In this document: piece after piece, positions 49,950 to 61,500 of the stretch
Layout of the letters: every line of letters starts with the position of its first letter
How positions within the stretch are numbered: the first letter of the stretch is position 1
Assembly (NCBI GenBank): GCA_026419775.2
Contig: JAOPGA020001789.1
Span: forward strand, 1-64,000
Length of the DNA: 64,000 bases
Source: Acrasis kona
Lineage: Eukaryota > Heterolobosea > Eutetramitea > Acrasida > Acrasidae
Reading direction: 5' to 3'
Translations under genes and position numbers: made by a program
The notes under the pieces: model-generated
What the model was told of the DNA's origin: nothing
Database searches by the model: none
The model's input: only the letters and a program-made list of their open reading frames with translations

Positions 49950-50353
49950 ATGACTTTAACTAAAATTTCCGGGCGCTGTAATACGCATAAGGCAAACTCA
50001 AAGTGCACTGAAATAAGAAATCATTGGTGAAAATTTCAAACCACACACAAATTCAAATGATGACATACAGGCACGAGCAGTCTGTGCTTGCTGAAGTGCT
50101 AATTAATGGTACAGAATTCAAATCTGAAGGACCTTTCCTGTGGGGAGATGGATCGTCTAAAGAATACGAGATTACAGAGGTATTTGCCAAAAAGAAGACA
50201 AAGGAGCTGTGTTCAGAAAAGACGTTTGAATTCCACCACCTATCATATAAGAAAGCCATACGAAAAATACATTTTTATGAGGTCAACATTCTGGAAGAGG
50301 ACGCAGAAGCGCAGCTGGACTCTGTTTGGAAGAAGCTGGCGTTCAAGATGTAA
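49950..50353 (+). CDS. Small two-exon unknown protein
   Basis: Exons 49950-50026 and 50071-50353 join in phase across a 44-nt GTGAAA...CAG intron to 119 residues. The alternative, a single exon from the ATG at 50,057, would give about 98 residues. The core reads LAEVLINGTEFKSEGPFLWG, EYEITEVFAKKKTKELCSE and IRKIHFYEVNILEEDAEAQL. No family is recognised. The phase-correct splice and sensible composition support a real gene, but the first exon is only moderately convincing. Confidence 0.5.
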
Positions 50354-50409
50354 AAATGTATATTTGTATAATACTAATCAAAACAATTAAATAATGAAAT
50401 ATTTTTAAA

Positions 50410-50782
50410 TTATTGGCAAAGTCTCATCATTCTACATAGAACAGTAGGGTTTTCTCTTTCAATAAGTACTTCGAATACTGTGGGGCCGAATTGAGCGATA
50501 ATCCTCGGGCACTATAATTGAGATTAAATGTTGATGAGAATGTAAAATACTTACTACCGCCTTAATCTTGGGCTCGAGATGTGGACAAATAGTGTTCGAG
50601 ATAAGATTGACAGCTTTGGCGACGGTTGTATCCTTCACAATCCACTGCTCAACTGCATTCATTACCACTTCGCAAGCTACGCATTCCATTCCGTTCCCCC
50701 TGTCGCTAACTTTAACGAGAGGGATCTCGCACGAGACCAATGATAACAAGGCAAGAACAAAGAATATCAATATCAATTTCAT
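50410..50782 (-). CDS. Secreted saposin-B-like protein
   Basis: Two exons, 50782-50555 and 50511-50410, joined across a 43-nt GTAAGT...TAG intron give 109 residues. The signal peptide is MKLILIFFVLALLSLVSC. The mature part carries the six-Cys saposin pattern: MECVACEVVMNAVEQWI, ISNTICPHLEPKIKAVCPRI then IAQFGPTVFEVLIE, and a final LCRMMRLC. A single saposin domain of this size is typical of lipid-binding or membrane-active proteins of amoebae, which include the amoebapore/naegleriapore type. The sequence alone does not show whether this one is lytic or a lipid-transfer cofactor. Confidence 0.88.
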
Positions 50783-51297
50783 TGTGTGGACTCCTGTCTG
50801 TTCTCCGTTTCACTCCGGTTTTGATTACAATACTTTTGTAAATAAACTCAACCTCATCTTCACACGATTGTGTCTTCCAATTCCAACGGTGCTGATTATC
50901 AAATAATGAGGACCAACAACTGAATATAAAACTTAATTCTTATGGATGATCATAGGTATTGCAGTACCTTGTATCGTCTCACAGATTGTATCTTCCAACG
51001 TTAACTGTTCAAATCTAACCATTTCTCCGAAACTCCGTCGATAAGACTGACCACCCTGAGAATTCATTTCATATACCGTGGTAATGTTTGATCACGAACA
51101 AATACCATTAAGTCTTATTTTAGATGATTTGCGTTTCCTCGGACTTGCAGGTTCCTGAAGTACGATTATGTCTATATTAAGATAAAAAATATGCAAATTA
51201 TGTACTGTTTCCGAAGTCGGATTTGATCGTTGGGTTCAACTAGAACGGTGGACCATCATTTTGTGGTCAACCCTTAATAAAAAGTTTCCTTCACACG
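50783..51297. other. Intergenic, short coding-like pieces on the minus strand only
   Basis: On the minus strand about 44 codons from an ATG near 51,070 (MNSQGGQSYRRSFGEMVRF) end near 50,935. A separate frame at about 51,110-51,160 reads EPASPRKRKSSKIRLN. They could be exons of one small gene, but no consistent phase was found. No other feature is seen. The last 60 bp hold the promoter of the penicillin-amidase homologue. Confidence 0.3.
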
Positions 51298-54276
51298 ATG
51301 GCATCATACGGTGGAACATCAAACTATGGAGACGCATATGGCGCTGATAATCAGAACATAGACACTTCGGAGCCCTCAGCATGGCAAAAGATTACACACA
51401 ATCGTTGGACCAACCTGGTGCTGTTGTTACTATATCTAGTTGTAATAGGAGTTACCATTGCTTGCGTAACATTAATTTTCGTATTCCATAAACATTTGGT
51501 CCTACAATGTGGCTACGCGGAATTCATCATCGTTCTACTTTTGGCTGGTCTGGTTCTTGTTTACTCATTGTACCAACTTATCGGCATTTTCAAGTTCTTT
51601 AAAAGAAGAGCAAGTAGAAGTAGCCACAAGGGTCTAGCTGCTGCTTTTGATCCAATCCTATACACTGACCTTGACGACGAACATTTCCAGGAACAAGCCG
51701 TCGATGTATGTTTAAGAATGCATTTGAAATGATTAACATTACTAGGGTGACGATTATGATGACGACGAAGAGGATAACGAAGAGAACCCAGAAGAGGAAT
51801 CCAAATTGACAAAGGTTTTGGTTGCCATCGGGAAGTTCATATTAATACTTCTCACCATTCTATCGTTCATCGCACTTGTAGTATTCACAAGCGTGGCCAT
51901 CCCGCTCCAACAAGTAACATTTCCATTCCAACCGTTGATTCTAATCATTCACAGAAAACTCTTGCAAAATGGAAGGGAACCATCAACTTTGGAAAGAATG
52001 CACCAATCACCACCAAACCACGCGTCATTCGCGAAAGCAATGGAATTTTACACATTGAAGGAGAAAATGTTCGTGATTTGTGTTTCGCACAAGGTGTTGC
52101 AACTGCTCAAGAGCGCATGTGGCAGCTAGAGTACAACAAGCGCCGTGCAACCGGTACTTTGGCAGCCGTCATGGGCCGTGACGCATTACAAAGCGACATT
52201 TTGGCACATACCCTAAACCTAAAGTCCATCTCCGAACAAAACAGATACGAGCTACAAGCAAACACACAAACATGTATACAAGCATACGTTGACGGCATCA
52301 ATCATTTCCATGATACCAAACCCACATTAGCACCCGAATTCCACTACTTGAAGATTAAAGAAGCAAGTCGATTCGAAGTGAGCGACGTGATCGCCATCAG
52401 CAAATTACACGCATGGGAACAATCCAGCAATTCCTTATTAGAATTATTGAGATATTCATTGATGCAGAAGGGATTGACCAAAGCAAGAGTGGACGAATTG
52501 ATTCCACACGTCGCCCCATCCGACCAGTACCCATCCGTACTTGATTTGGAAGATGTTGGATTGGCCAACGCAACACAAGCACAATTGGATGCAAACGAAG
52601 CCCTGCTGTTGGATGATTCGTTAATGTACCAAGTGTTAGCCAACGAATCCACCATCAACGTTCTGGAGAGCAATCTATACGACGTATTCGATCGCACAGG
52701 AGGTAACAATTGGGTGGTGAGCGGAAATCACACCGCCGATCGCAAACCCATCCTCGCAACCGATCCACATTTGAAATTGAGAGCGCCAGGAGCATTGCAT
52801 TTGGTTCATTTGAAATCACAAGAACAAGGATTGAACGTGATTGGTAGCGCCATCGTTGGTGTGCCGGGCGTGTTGATGGGACGCAACGATTACTTGTCAT
52901 GGGGCGTCACTCCAGCACTAGTCGACCAAATTGATTTCTTCGCCATGGACGAAGTGAGCACCAAAAAGACTTATAAGCGCAACGGAAACGTTTACGAATA
53001 CCAAGGAAGAAATGTGGACGTTCAAATCAAGGGCGAAGCAGATGCGACCAACGTTCGCGTTTTGGAATCAGAAATCGGACCCGTCGTGAACGATTTGTGG
53101 AACATTCCTGGACAAGTGTTGAGCATGTCATGGGCATCGCTCAAGAACGACACCACGTTGGATGCACATTTCAATGCCATGTTGAGCACCGATTACAATT
53201 CATTCCTGAACAACATTAAGAGATCCACACATGCATCGAGCTACACCTATGCCGATACAAACAACAACATTGCATTCGTGGTAACAGGCAGAGTGCCGAT
53301 CCGTAAATTGGGTCACTCTGGTCGCTTCGTCGTTTCTGGCGCCGATTCGAAAACTGATTACAATGGAATCTTGTCGTTCGACGATTTGCCCCGATCGGTC
53401 AACCCAACCAAGGGATACTTTGCATCAACAGACAACAGGATCACTCCCAGAGGATATCCACGCGCATTATCATTGGACGTGACCAATGGCATTTTGCGCG
53501 CCAATCGCATCAAGCAACAATTCAACAACATTACGATGAACTCGGTCGACATCGAATCCACAAAGGCACTACAAACGGACACCTACTCCACGTTGTACCA
53601 CACTTTTAAACCATTCTTGCGCCAATTACAAAAGAACGTGAGCGAAGAGTACGAACCATGGTTGGCCAAGATCACGAATGACGAATGGGGCGGAAAAGAA
53701 GATTTGTACTCGCAAGAGAGCAGCGTGTTCGAACAATGGTATGGACAGATGGGCGAATTGACCAAATCAGAATTCAATCGCAGATGGAACAATGCGCCGT
53801 ATCTTTACAATTTGTTGAACAATCCAAACAGCAACTGCAACAACCAATCGTGCTACGTATATGCAGGAAAGGCATTCGAAGATTCCATCAAGAAATTGGA
53901 AGAGACCTATGGAAGCGTTCCCTTGTGGGGAAGCGACGTTCACGAAGTTGACTTTGAGCACGAGCTATTGGGCGGTTCTTTGATCAAGTGTTTGGCAGGA
54001 AAGACCATCGTCGGAATCGGCGGCACGCAGACCATTAGTCACGTGCCAACCGAGTATCCCAATCTACAGAGCAACCATGGCGCTGCTTACAGACAAGTTG
54101 TGGATATGAGCGGCGTCAAGCCCGATTCGTTTATTGTACCATTAGGACAGAGCGGTAACTTTTTGTCGCCTGGTTACGATGATTTGTTGAATACTTGGAA
54201 GGATGGTGGTTATTTGGACATGAAGAGGGATGGTTATAATACTGATGGTGGTCATTTGGAATTGATCAACGAATAA
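51298..54276 (+). CDS. Membrane-anchored penicillin-amidase (Ntn hydrolase) homologue lacking the Ser nucleophile
   Basis: Three exons, 51298-51705, 51746-51913 and 51955-54276, give 965 residues. Residues 1-190 have three hydrophobic segments (LVLLLLYLVVIGVTIACVTL, FIIVLLLAGLVLVYSLYQL, ILILLTILSFIALVVFTSVA) around an acidic DDYDDDEEDNEEN loop. The rest is the penicillin-amidase fold: RESNGILHIEGENVRDLCFA, QGVATAQERMWQLEYNKRR, LGQSGNFLSPGY. In the family, autocleavage frees a new N-terminal Ser in (G)SNNWVV. Here the codons read RTGGNNWVVSG, with Gly instead of Ser. The protein is therefore probably not self-processed and inactive as an acylase. The remaining fold is intact over about 770 residues. 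Confidence 0.9.
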
Positions 54277-54341
54277 ATATTGTTTTTTGAAAATTGTAAT
54301 GAATTTTGTAAAGTATTATTGTAGACAAGATTTGTACTACG

Positions 54342-55739
54342 ATGGATGATGGCATCGATGTGGGCATCACCATTCCTGTTCCTAATATAATTACGGATAA
54401 TATGTTTCAGAGCGATGTGTCGGATGGTCATGATGATGATGATTTTGTTACGAGCGTGACTACGCATCATGTGGACGAACCAACAATAAAGAAGGAATTA
54501 AAGAAGGAATCATCGATGAGGAGAAGTGCCATCAAGACAAAAAAACAAATCATGACCGAATACGACCAACATGTAAAGGACAAGATGAAGGATGATGAGT
54601 ACGATAAGGAATCGAAAAGAACAAAAGTCATCAAAGTCGATTCGCCAGGAACAGTACATTTCGAGCGCAGAAAATTAAAAACAATTGAAGATTTTTTAGC
54701 ACTACCCATCTTGGCTGGAATAGAGGAGCTCATCAACGAGCAGCACTTTGAGAACACTAGGTCCATGTCCAGCTTATCTCTACGCAGGACACCATCTCCC
54801 ATGAATAGAAGACAAGTACAATCTCCAACTGGATCGTTTGCCGCCAATAGTCAGAAGCAGAGGAGATTAGAATTAATCATTGAGAAATCGGAGCAATTAA
54901 AAAAAAGAGAACGCATGGCGAATGAAATGTATGAAAAGGCACTTTCGCGTAAGAAAGCTGCAATGTATAATTTGTCCATCGATCCTCCATTAGACTACAA
55001 GAGATCCTATGGCATAAACAGCTTTCTTCCGCCATGGATGCTTGATAGCAGTGTAACGCCCTTAACACCTCAACCGGAGGTGAAAGAAGATTCTAATTTG
55101 TTCCATCTCACATCTTTTAATGATTATAGTGGAGATGTCACAAAAACTGATTCCAATGTAGAAAAGTCCTTCTTGTTTGAAACACCAACCGTAAAGAGGA
55201 TATCTTCTTCTCCATCAAAGTTGAAAAAATCACCTTCGGCATGGCCTGACCTAAAATCGGGTGCGAATGTTTCCTATCAATCAGATGATTCTGCCGTTAA
55301 AAATTCACCTGAGAAAAAGTCGGAACTAAGAAACAATAATTCAAACTTGATAAAATCTCCATCCAGGAAAAGCAAGAAGAGTTCATCTAGTCCGCGGTCC
55401 TTAAAAAATGAAGCTTTAGAAAGGTTGCATTCTCCGTCTCCAATAAAAACGTTCAGAGGTGAGAGGGGCTGGGATGGTAATGTTAAAGTTCACCAATACT
55501 TGAACCAACTGAAAACACATTCTGCCAATAATTGTTTTAACATTACGCTTCAAAAGTATCGGAAGAGAGCAGAGGATCTCGGTCAGAATTTCGCCATTGA
55601 CCAAAACTCTGTGGCTAACTATAGCAAATATGTTGATGATGACAAGCGGTACAAGGTTCGGTCATCAACATACCAAAACTGTGCAAATTATGTGACCCCG
55701 TCAAGAAGTGTATTATCATCATCCCTACCAAGTCTGTAA
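54342..55739 (+). CDS. Disordered Ser/Pro/Lys-rich protein
   Basis: A 465-residue single-exon protein (MDDGIDVGITIPVPNIITDN). Mostly low complexity: acidic start, Lys-rich stretches (IKKELKKESSMRRSAIKTKK), one helical segment (RRLELIIEKSEQLKKRERMA), a more globular part around DYKRSYGINSFLPPWML, and many SP/TP motifs (RRTPSPMNRR, HSPSPIKTF, SPSRKSKKSSS) that look like proline-directed kinase sites. No catalytic domain. Perhaps a cytoskeletal or cell-cycle regulated scaffold, but not recognised. Full-length ORF quality is good. Confidence 0.6.
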   Translation: MDDGIDVGITIPVPNIITDNMFQSDVSDGHDDDDFVTSVTTHHVDEPTIKKELKKESSMRRSAIKTKKQIMTEYDQHVKDKMKDDEYDKESKRTKVIKVDSPGTVHFERRKLKTIEDFLALPILAGIEELINEQHFENTRSMSSLSLRRTPSPMNRRQVQSPTGSFAANSQKQRRLELIIEKSEQLKKRERMANEMYEKALSRKKAAMYNLSIDPPLDYKRSYGINSFLPPWMLDSSVTPLTPQPEVKEDSNLFHLTSFNDYSGDVTKTDSNVEKSFLFETPTVKRISSSPSKLKKSPSAWPDLKSGANVSYQSDDSAVKNSPEKKSELRNNNSNLIKSPSRKSKKSSSSPRSLKNEALERLHSPSPIKTFRGERGWDGNVKVHQYLNQLKTHSANNCFNITLQKYRKRAEDLGQNFAIDQNSVANYSKYVDDDKRYKVRSSTYQNCANYVTPSRSVLSSSLPSL

Positions 55740-55873
55740 AATAAATAAACAATAATCAATTATCAATATAATGAATGTATCGAAGAAGCTTCTGGGTGTC
55801 CTTCAAACTGACAGTCCTAATTAGAATGTGTTGGTTGTCTTTGCTGTAAAGCGGCAATTTATAGCTTAAAACA

Positions 55874-57300
55874 ATGGGATGGGCAGAAGTTCTATCAGAG
55901 GAAAATCGATCTGTCAAGCCACTTAGAGAAGGTAATCACAAACAATTTCCAATTCTGACAAACAAAGATCACTTGCTCGAGGAGATGATTAAAGTTGAGG
56001 TGGAGATTCATAATTCTGAACTCGCAAAACAAAAATCTTATCAAAACATCCCGCGATTCTACTTTAAGGTACACAAACCACGTCGACCACTATAACAAAA
56101 TGTAGCCAAAAACAAATGAAATTCAAAGTGCTCTTCGCGCAAAAGCCCTTGATGAATTCAAACTAAGCAGAATACAAAAGATTCTAACCTCAAAAGACCT
56201 GGATGCTGTATGGGATCTTCTAATTAAATTACAATCACCACCAAGGAATGAAGATGAAGAAGAAAAGGTAAAAATAACAAACAACAAGACTTAACACACA
56301 CAAGATTGATTATAAAAATTTTTGTAAGGTTGCATCAAAATTCAGTCCCATTATACAAAAAGAATATTTTACTCCCTCATTATTCATGCGCTTCTACAGA
56401 GATTCTTATGGTCGAATTAACATTCCTCAATATTTTAACTTTGTTCTTCGTAAAGTATCTTTGATACAAAGCCGTCTAGACCTACTTGTGTTCGACGAGG
56501 ACGTTGATGGTTTCTTGACAGAATCTGAGGTGGCTAACTTTATCAGGTCTTGTATGCGCACCTCTACAACTTTATGTAGGTTGGGCACAAAAGAAGCACA
56601 ATTCTATGTTATTACCGCCGTTCGGAAGTTTTTCTTTTTTTNGGACCAGAGCAACAAGGGTAAAATATCCATTGACGACATTTTGGCCAGTTCTATTCTT
56701 GTAGAGTTTAATGACGTTCAAAACAATGATATGAGCCAAGAAGATCAAGCAAACAATTGGTTTTCGGCATTCTCCGCTAAAAGTGTTTATGATGCATTTG
56801 TTGAACTTGATTTCAACAGAGATGGATTTCTATCAAGAAACGAGTTTAGTAAATTTAATGCCAATAATCTAACCGGTGCATTTCTCGAAAGATTGTTCCA
56901 CGTACATTCGACTCGCTCTAAACTTGACTACAAAACATTTGTGGACTTTTTGTTAGCATGGGAAAATAAAACAACAAAGCAGTCGATGGCATTCTTCTTC
57001 CGCATCCTTGACGTCAACGAGAAGGGTTATCTAACGCCCTTCGTTCTAAACGTATTTTTCCGTGATATTTTAAAAAAGTTACAGGCAAATAATGCTTGTG
57101 ATGAAACGCTCAAAACTGTTGATATGGTTGGAGATGTATACGGCATGGTAAAGCCTCAAGAGCCTTCCCACGTGAAATTAAGTGATTTGGTAGAATGTGG
57201 TTGTGGTGGTACTGTTATATCCATACTTATTGATACGCAAGCTTTCTGGGAGTATGAGAATAGAGAAAGCCTCCAAGCCAAAACGGATGGCCAAAGTTAA
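55874..57300 (+). CDS. PPP2R3C: PP2A regulatory subunit B'' type, TON2/FASS/PPP2R3C-like
   Basis: Three exons, 55874-56068, 56106-56267 and 56329-57300, give 442 residues. Clear matches to PPP2R3C: YFTPSLFMRFYRDSYGRINI, FVLRKVSLIQSRLDLLVFDE, YVITAVRKFFFF followed by D, NWFSAFSAKSVYDAFVELD and LDYKTFVDFLLAWEN, ending SILIDTQAFWEYENRESLQA. Two EF-hand loops, DFNRDGFLSRNEF and DVNEKGYLTPFV, bind or once bound calcium. The base at 56,642 is N; with T-N-G the residue is almost certainly Leu, as in the family. Plant TON2 and animal G5PR guide PP2A to microtubule- and cilium-linked functions. Interesting with MOZART1 in the same window. Confidence 0.95.
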
Positions 57301-57406
57301 TAAAGTTAATTTTGTATAAATTGTAAACCGAATTTTGTTAAGCCAATTAAACACGGATTTCACACTTTGTTCTGAAAAAAAAAGCATCCATACGCCACAA
57401 AACACA

Positions 57407-58199
57407 ATGGTAAAGACAGTTTCACAAGTCCCACCGGCCATCCGTGAGCCCGAAGCACACAAGAAGAAGAGAGAAAGAAACCAAAACAACGAGGCAAAGA
57501 GAGTTGAGGAACGTTCAGCACGTATCAAGGTATATATTGTTGTGTGAATGTTTTATTTATAGATGTTATAGAAAAATACTGCCAACAGAAAGCAAGCTTT
57601 GCTACGCGCCCCAAAAGTACGCTAAGCAACTCGCTAACGAGAAGAAGAGCACCGACTTCTTGATCTAAACAAGCCAAAGGAGCAACGGAGGCTTCTATGT
57701 TAAGCCAGAGGCCAAGCTTGCCTTTGTTGTCCGCATTCGTGGTTTGAAGGAAATCCCACCAAAACCAAAAAAGATTTTGGAACTTTTACGTCTTCGTCAA
57801 ATCAACAATGGTGTCTTTGTCCGCTGCAACAAGGCCGTCAACAACATGTTAAGACTCGTACAACCCTTCGTTGCATGGGGATATGTTGACCACGCAACTG
57901 TCCGTGCTTTGGTATACAAGAGAGGATATGCTAAGATTAACGGACAAAGAATCCCAATCGTCAACAATGCTGATGTTGCCAACTCCCTTGAGAAGCACGA
58001 TGTCATCTGCGTTGAGGACGTTATCAACCAATTGCACACCGTCGGACCAAAATTCAAGGAAGTGCAACAATTCTTATGGCCCTTCAAGTTGAGGACACCA
58101 AAGGGTGGATACGAAAGCATCAAGAAGCACTTCATCTTGGGTGGTAGTTTCGGAAACCGTGAAGAATACATGACCGACTTGGTACAAAGAATGTTGTAA
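57407..58199 (+). CDS. RPL7: Ribosomal protein L7 (uL30), with apparent frameshifts
   Basis: Exon 1 is 57407-57529 (basic MVKTVSQVPPAIREP then KKKRERNQN) and exon 2 starts at 57,572 after a 42-nt intron. From 57,744 on the frame is perfect: PKKILELLRLRQINNGVFVR, MLRLVQPFVAWGYVDH, VYKRGYAKINGQRIPI and FLWPFKLRTPKGG, ending at 58,199. Between 57,590 and 57,720 the frame breaks: the run cccaaaag needs one A less to read LLRAPKYAKQLANEKK, and the region after TDFLI holds an in-frame TAA and further shifts before NGGFYVKPEAKLAFVVRI. This essential gene should be intact, so these are most likely assembly indels; a second pseudo-copy is possible. Confidence 0.9.
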
Positions 58200-58231
58200 T
58201 TATCGGACATTTAACAAAATTAAAAATCATT

Positions 58232-58522
58232 TTATAAAGATAATTGTTTTATTAGCTCTTCGAGTTGTTTCAATTGTTCTTGATACTTGTTTGGATTCTT
58301 CAAGCACTTGTTTCTTGTTCTTGTGATTTGCGATAGCGTGTAGGCTGGTATGGGGTCGGTGACTGCTTCTGAGATGGTGCAAGCGCCTTGGGCATGGATC
58401 GTGCTCGTGTCCTTATCGAATCCTTGCATCATGTGATAAACACCAAAACTCTTGTGTCCAACAATTTCCTCAAACATTTTTTGATTCTTCTTGATTGTCA
58501 TTTCATCTTTGATTCTGTCCAT
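58232..58522 (-). CDS. Small helical protein at the 3' end of DIS3
   Basis: A 96-residue frame (MDRIKDEMTIKKNQKMFEEI) overlapping the end of the DIS3 frame by about 25 bp. It contains GHKSFGVYHMMQGFDKDTS and ends in a helix (NKYQEQLKQLEELIKQLSL). Its frame is open upstream into the DIS3 tail, so it may instead be the real DIS3 C-terminus, reached through a one-base shift near 58,525. As a separate gene it would be transcribed from inside DIS3. It converges with RPL7 (stops 33 bp apart). No family is recognised. Confidence 0.45.
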   Translation of the reverse strand: MDRIKDEMTIKKNQKMFEEIVGHKSFGVYHMMQGFDKDTSTIHAQGACTISEAVTDPIPAYTLSQITRTRNKCLKNPNKYQEQLKQLEELIKQLSL

Positions 58523-61500
58523 CTCTGAATTTGGCCTTTGTGGTCTCCACGTAATCTTGCAAATACAATTGTTTGGCAGCCACCGCTGGCACCAGCAGAA
58601 GGTTTTGTGGAGGTTTTAAATGTAGTGAGTTCCAACGATACTTGTGGCAAGTGTGCTTTGCTCTCCGAAATCTTGACCTGTACTTGCACGTGATCAAAAA
58701 CCGTAATCTTGAACAAACTTCCCTTGATGCTGATTCCAACTCGTTGTTTCTCCTCATGGTAATCAATGACGCCGGCGCTCGGTATATTCTCGGGTAGTTC
58801 GAATCGATTTCTCTCCTTGATGGGAATGATTAATTGTCCCTCTCTGGTGGTCAAGTAAATCTGTCCCTTGATGTAGTATTGAGGCAAGAACACACTAATG
58901 CTGGTCGACTTGACCCCAAATACGATTCCATCCACCACTTGTGATTTGTTCCTAAAGTAAATGGCTCTGAACCACTCCGTAGATTCTTGTTGGGCGCGAT
59001 CGGCTGCTCTCTTGCGATCGTTGATGGCGCTTGCAATCTTTTGTAATTGTTGATTGTTGAATAATTCCCTTGATGCATGATTTTCATTTTGTAGACAATT
59101 GAGTAATTGTCGATGTACAATGATATCGGCATAACGTCTGATGGGCGACGTGAAATGTGTATAATGTTGTAATGCGAGACCGTAATGTCGTAAGGCCTCA
59201 CTGCCTGTCAACGATCCGCTCGATACGTATTGTGCTTCCTCCATGGCCCTGGTTGCCAACGACCTCAACAACATGTTAACGTAAGGATCGGATCTATCCA
59301 CGGCTCCATCTAGTGATTTTGCTAATGTATTATTGTCCCTTACGTTGATGGCATAATCCCTGACGCTTGCTACTTTTAACAAACTCGAAAAGTTTTCTGA
59401 CTTTGGTTGTGGATGGATGCGAAGTAATGCGCTTGATTGGTTATGGTCGTGAATCTTTTTGGCGACGGCTGCATTAGCGTAGATCATCCATTCGGCGACG
59501 GTGTGATGGATCAACCCATCTACTTTGGTGCTGATTTTGGTTGGCTCCTTCTTGTCATCCAACGAGAATGTGACTTGATCCAAACTCTCCAAATCAACTG
59601 CTCCGTTGTCTTGTCTTGCCCTGTGTAATAGTTGACCTAATTTTTGTAAAGTCGTTAAATTCTTTTTTAGTTGTGAAAAATCATCAGGTGCAATCTGTGC
59701 TTCGGACCAATTACGTTCTGGAATGGGATCAACTTTTGGAATGGAAATGCCATCAATGATGGATTGGGCTTGATCGTAATGAAGTGCGTATCGATTGCGA
59801 ATCACAGTTCTTCCGAACCAAGTATCGATGACTTGATGTTTGTTGTTGAACTTCCAAATCACACTCATCGCGTAACGATCTCTATTTTGATGTAATGAAC
59901 ATAGATTGGCACTTAGTAGGGATGGTAACATGTCGATTCTGCGATCGATGAGGTAGATGGTTGTGCTCTTGTTTCTTGCTTCAATGTCTAATGGAGAGTC
60001 ATGGGGGACGAATGCGGTCACGTCGGCAATGTGAACTCCGATTTCGACGCAGTCGTTTGGAAGGTGTCTCACGCTGAGCGCATCGTCAATATCTTCGCAG
60101 CCGATGGGATCAATGCTTGACACCATGTGAGAGGTACGTAAATCCTTACGATAACGTGGATCTGGTTTCCAATCCTTGGATGGTAATTGATCTAGTGCTG
60201 CTTTGCTGAATGGTGTGATGTGTATTTGATTTTCTAGTAAAAGTGATTGTGTTTCTACATTAAGGTCTCCGATGGGTCCGATTGTTTTCACGTAGAATCC
60301 TGTTGGATAATTACTTCCTCTTTCCCATGAACTAATACGAACGACTATCCTCATGTTTTCTAATGCTTGTTTGTTGTTTGTTCTTATTCTGATTTTTGGT
60401 ATGCGATAATCCAACGGTACGCACATTACATTGCTGGAAGAATCATTGCTCTCAAGTATGGAACATACATAACTATAAAAAATTAATGGATGGGTAATGT
60501 GCTTAGAACTTACTCTCTCCAATTCCTTTGTATCACTCCGACGACCACAGCAGTTGGTACTACGAAACCAGTAGAGACACGTTTTGAGTTGGGAACTCTC
60601 CACTGCTCTTTTGGTAGGATTTGAACGCATACAACATCATCATGCACTGCTCTGTTGGGTTCAACAATGTATTCTTCGCCATCCACACGAACAGTTGCAT
60701 CTTCTTTTCTGGACATTTTGATTTTGGCTCTATGTAGCGTTCCTTTTGAAATTCCAGACTCCATCACGTCTAATGGAAGGTGCTTGAAATATTTAGAAAC
60801 ATGATTAGGTCTTACTTACTTCCTCGAATAAATTTACTTCAGAGGTGCTATCAACTACATTGGCCAACATGTCCATCAACTTTGTGTTGCCTTGCACAAA
60901 TTCAACCATTGACATGACAGTGATGTTGTTGTTTGGATCTACTGTGACTGGAGTGTCGCTCAATAGTATGATGGGTATCGAATTGTTCAAATGTTTGCTG
61001 TACCACTCAGAAACAATCACAACAGCTAAAAGGGTCAAATAAAAACAGGATTGAGAATTTTACCTCTATCATTTCTTTGCTTTTGCGATTCGCTTTCTAA
61101 ACGATCTGTGTATGTCTCCACTGAATGTTCGTTGGCGAATAATATACTGCACCTCTCTTGATTATTGATTAAATTTCTATACAATAAAAATGTTTCTTTT
61201 ATGGAGAATTCTACCTGATCCGTTGATATTTTCTCTTTTGAGAATGTTGTGTTTGGTTTGCCTCTTCTGAGACGGTTTCGCAGAAGATTATGTTCTTCTT
61301 TTGACATTCTTCTAAAATGTCCAAATACTTCATAGAGACATCCACGGATGGTATAATATATTGTGGTATGTAGTCGCTCACTTCGGGCATCTCAGGTGCT
61401 TTCTGAAACGATGTTGTAACTAATCTGATGCGCGATCTCGAACCTTTTTCTGTTTCTTTAACGCTGTTTTGCTCATTTTTGTGACTATCTCGGGTGCCTC

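Noticed and set aside
57744-58199. RPL7 starting at the internal codon 57,744
   Set aside because: It would lack the conserved basic N-terminus that is visible upstream in exon 1 and in the frameshifted start of exon 2.
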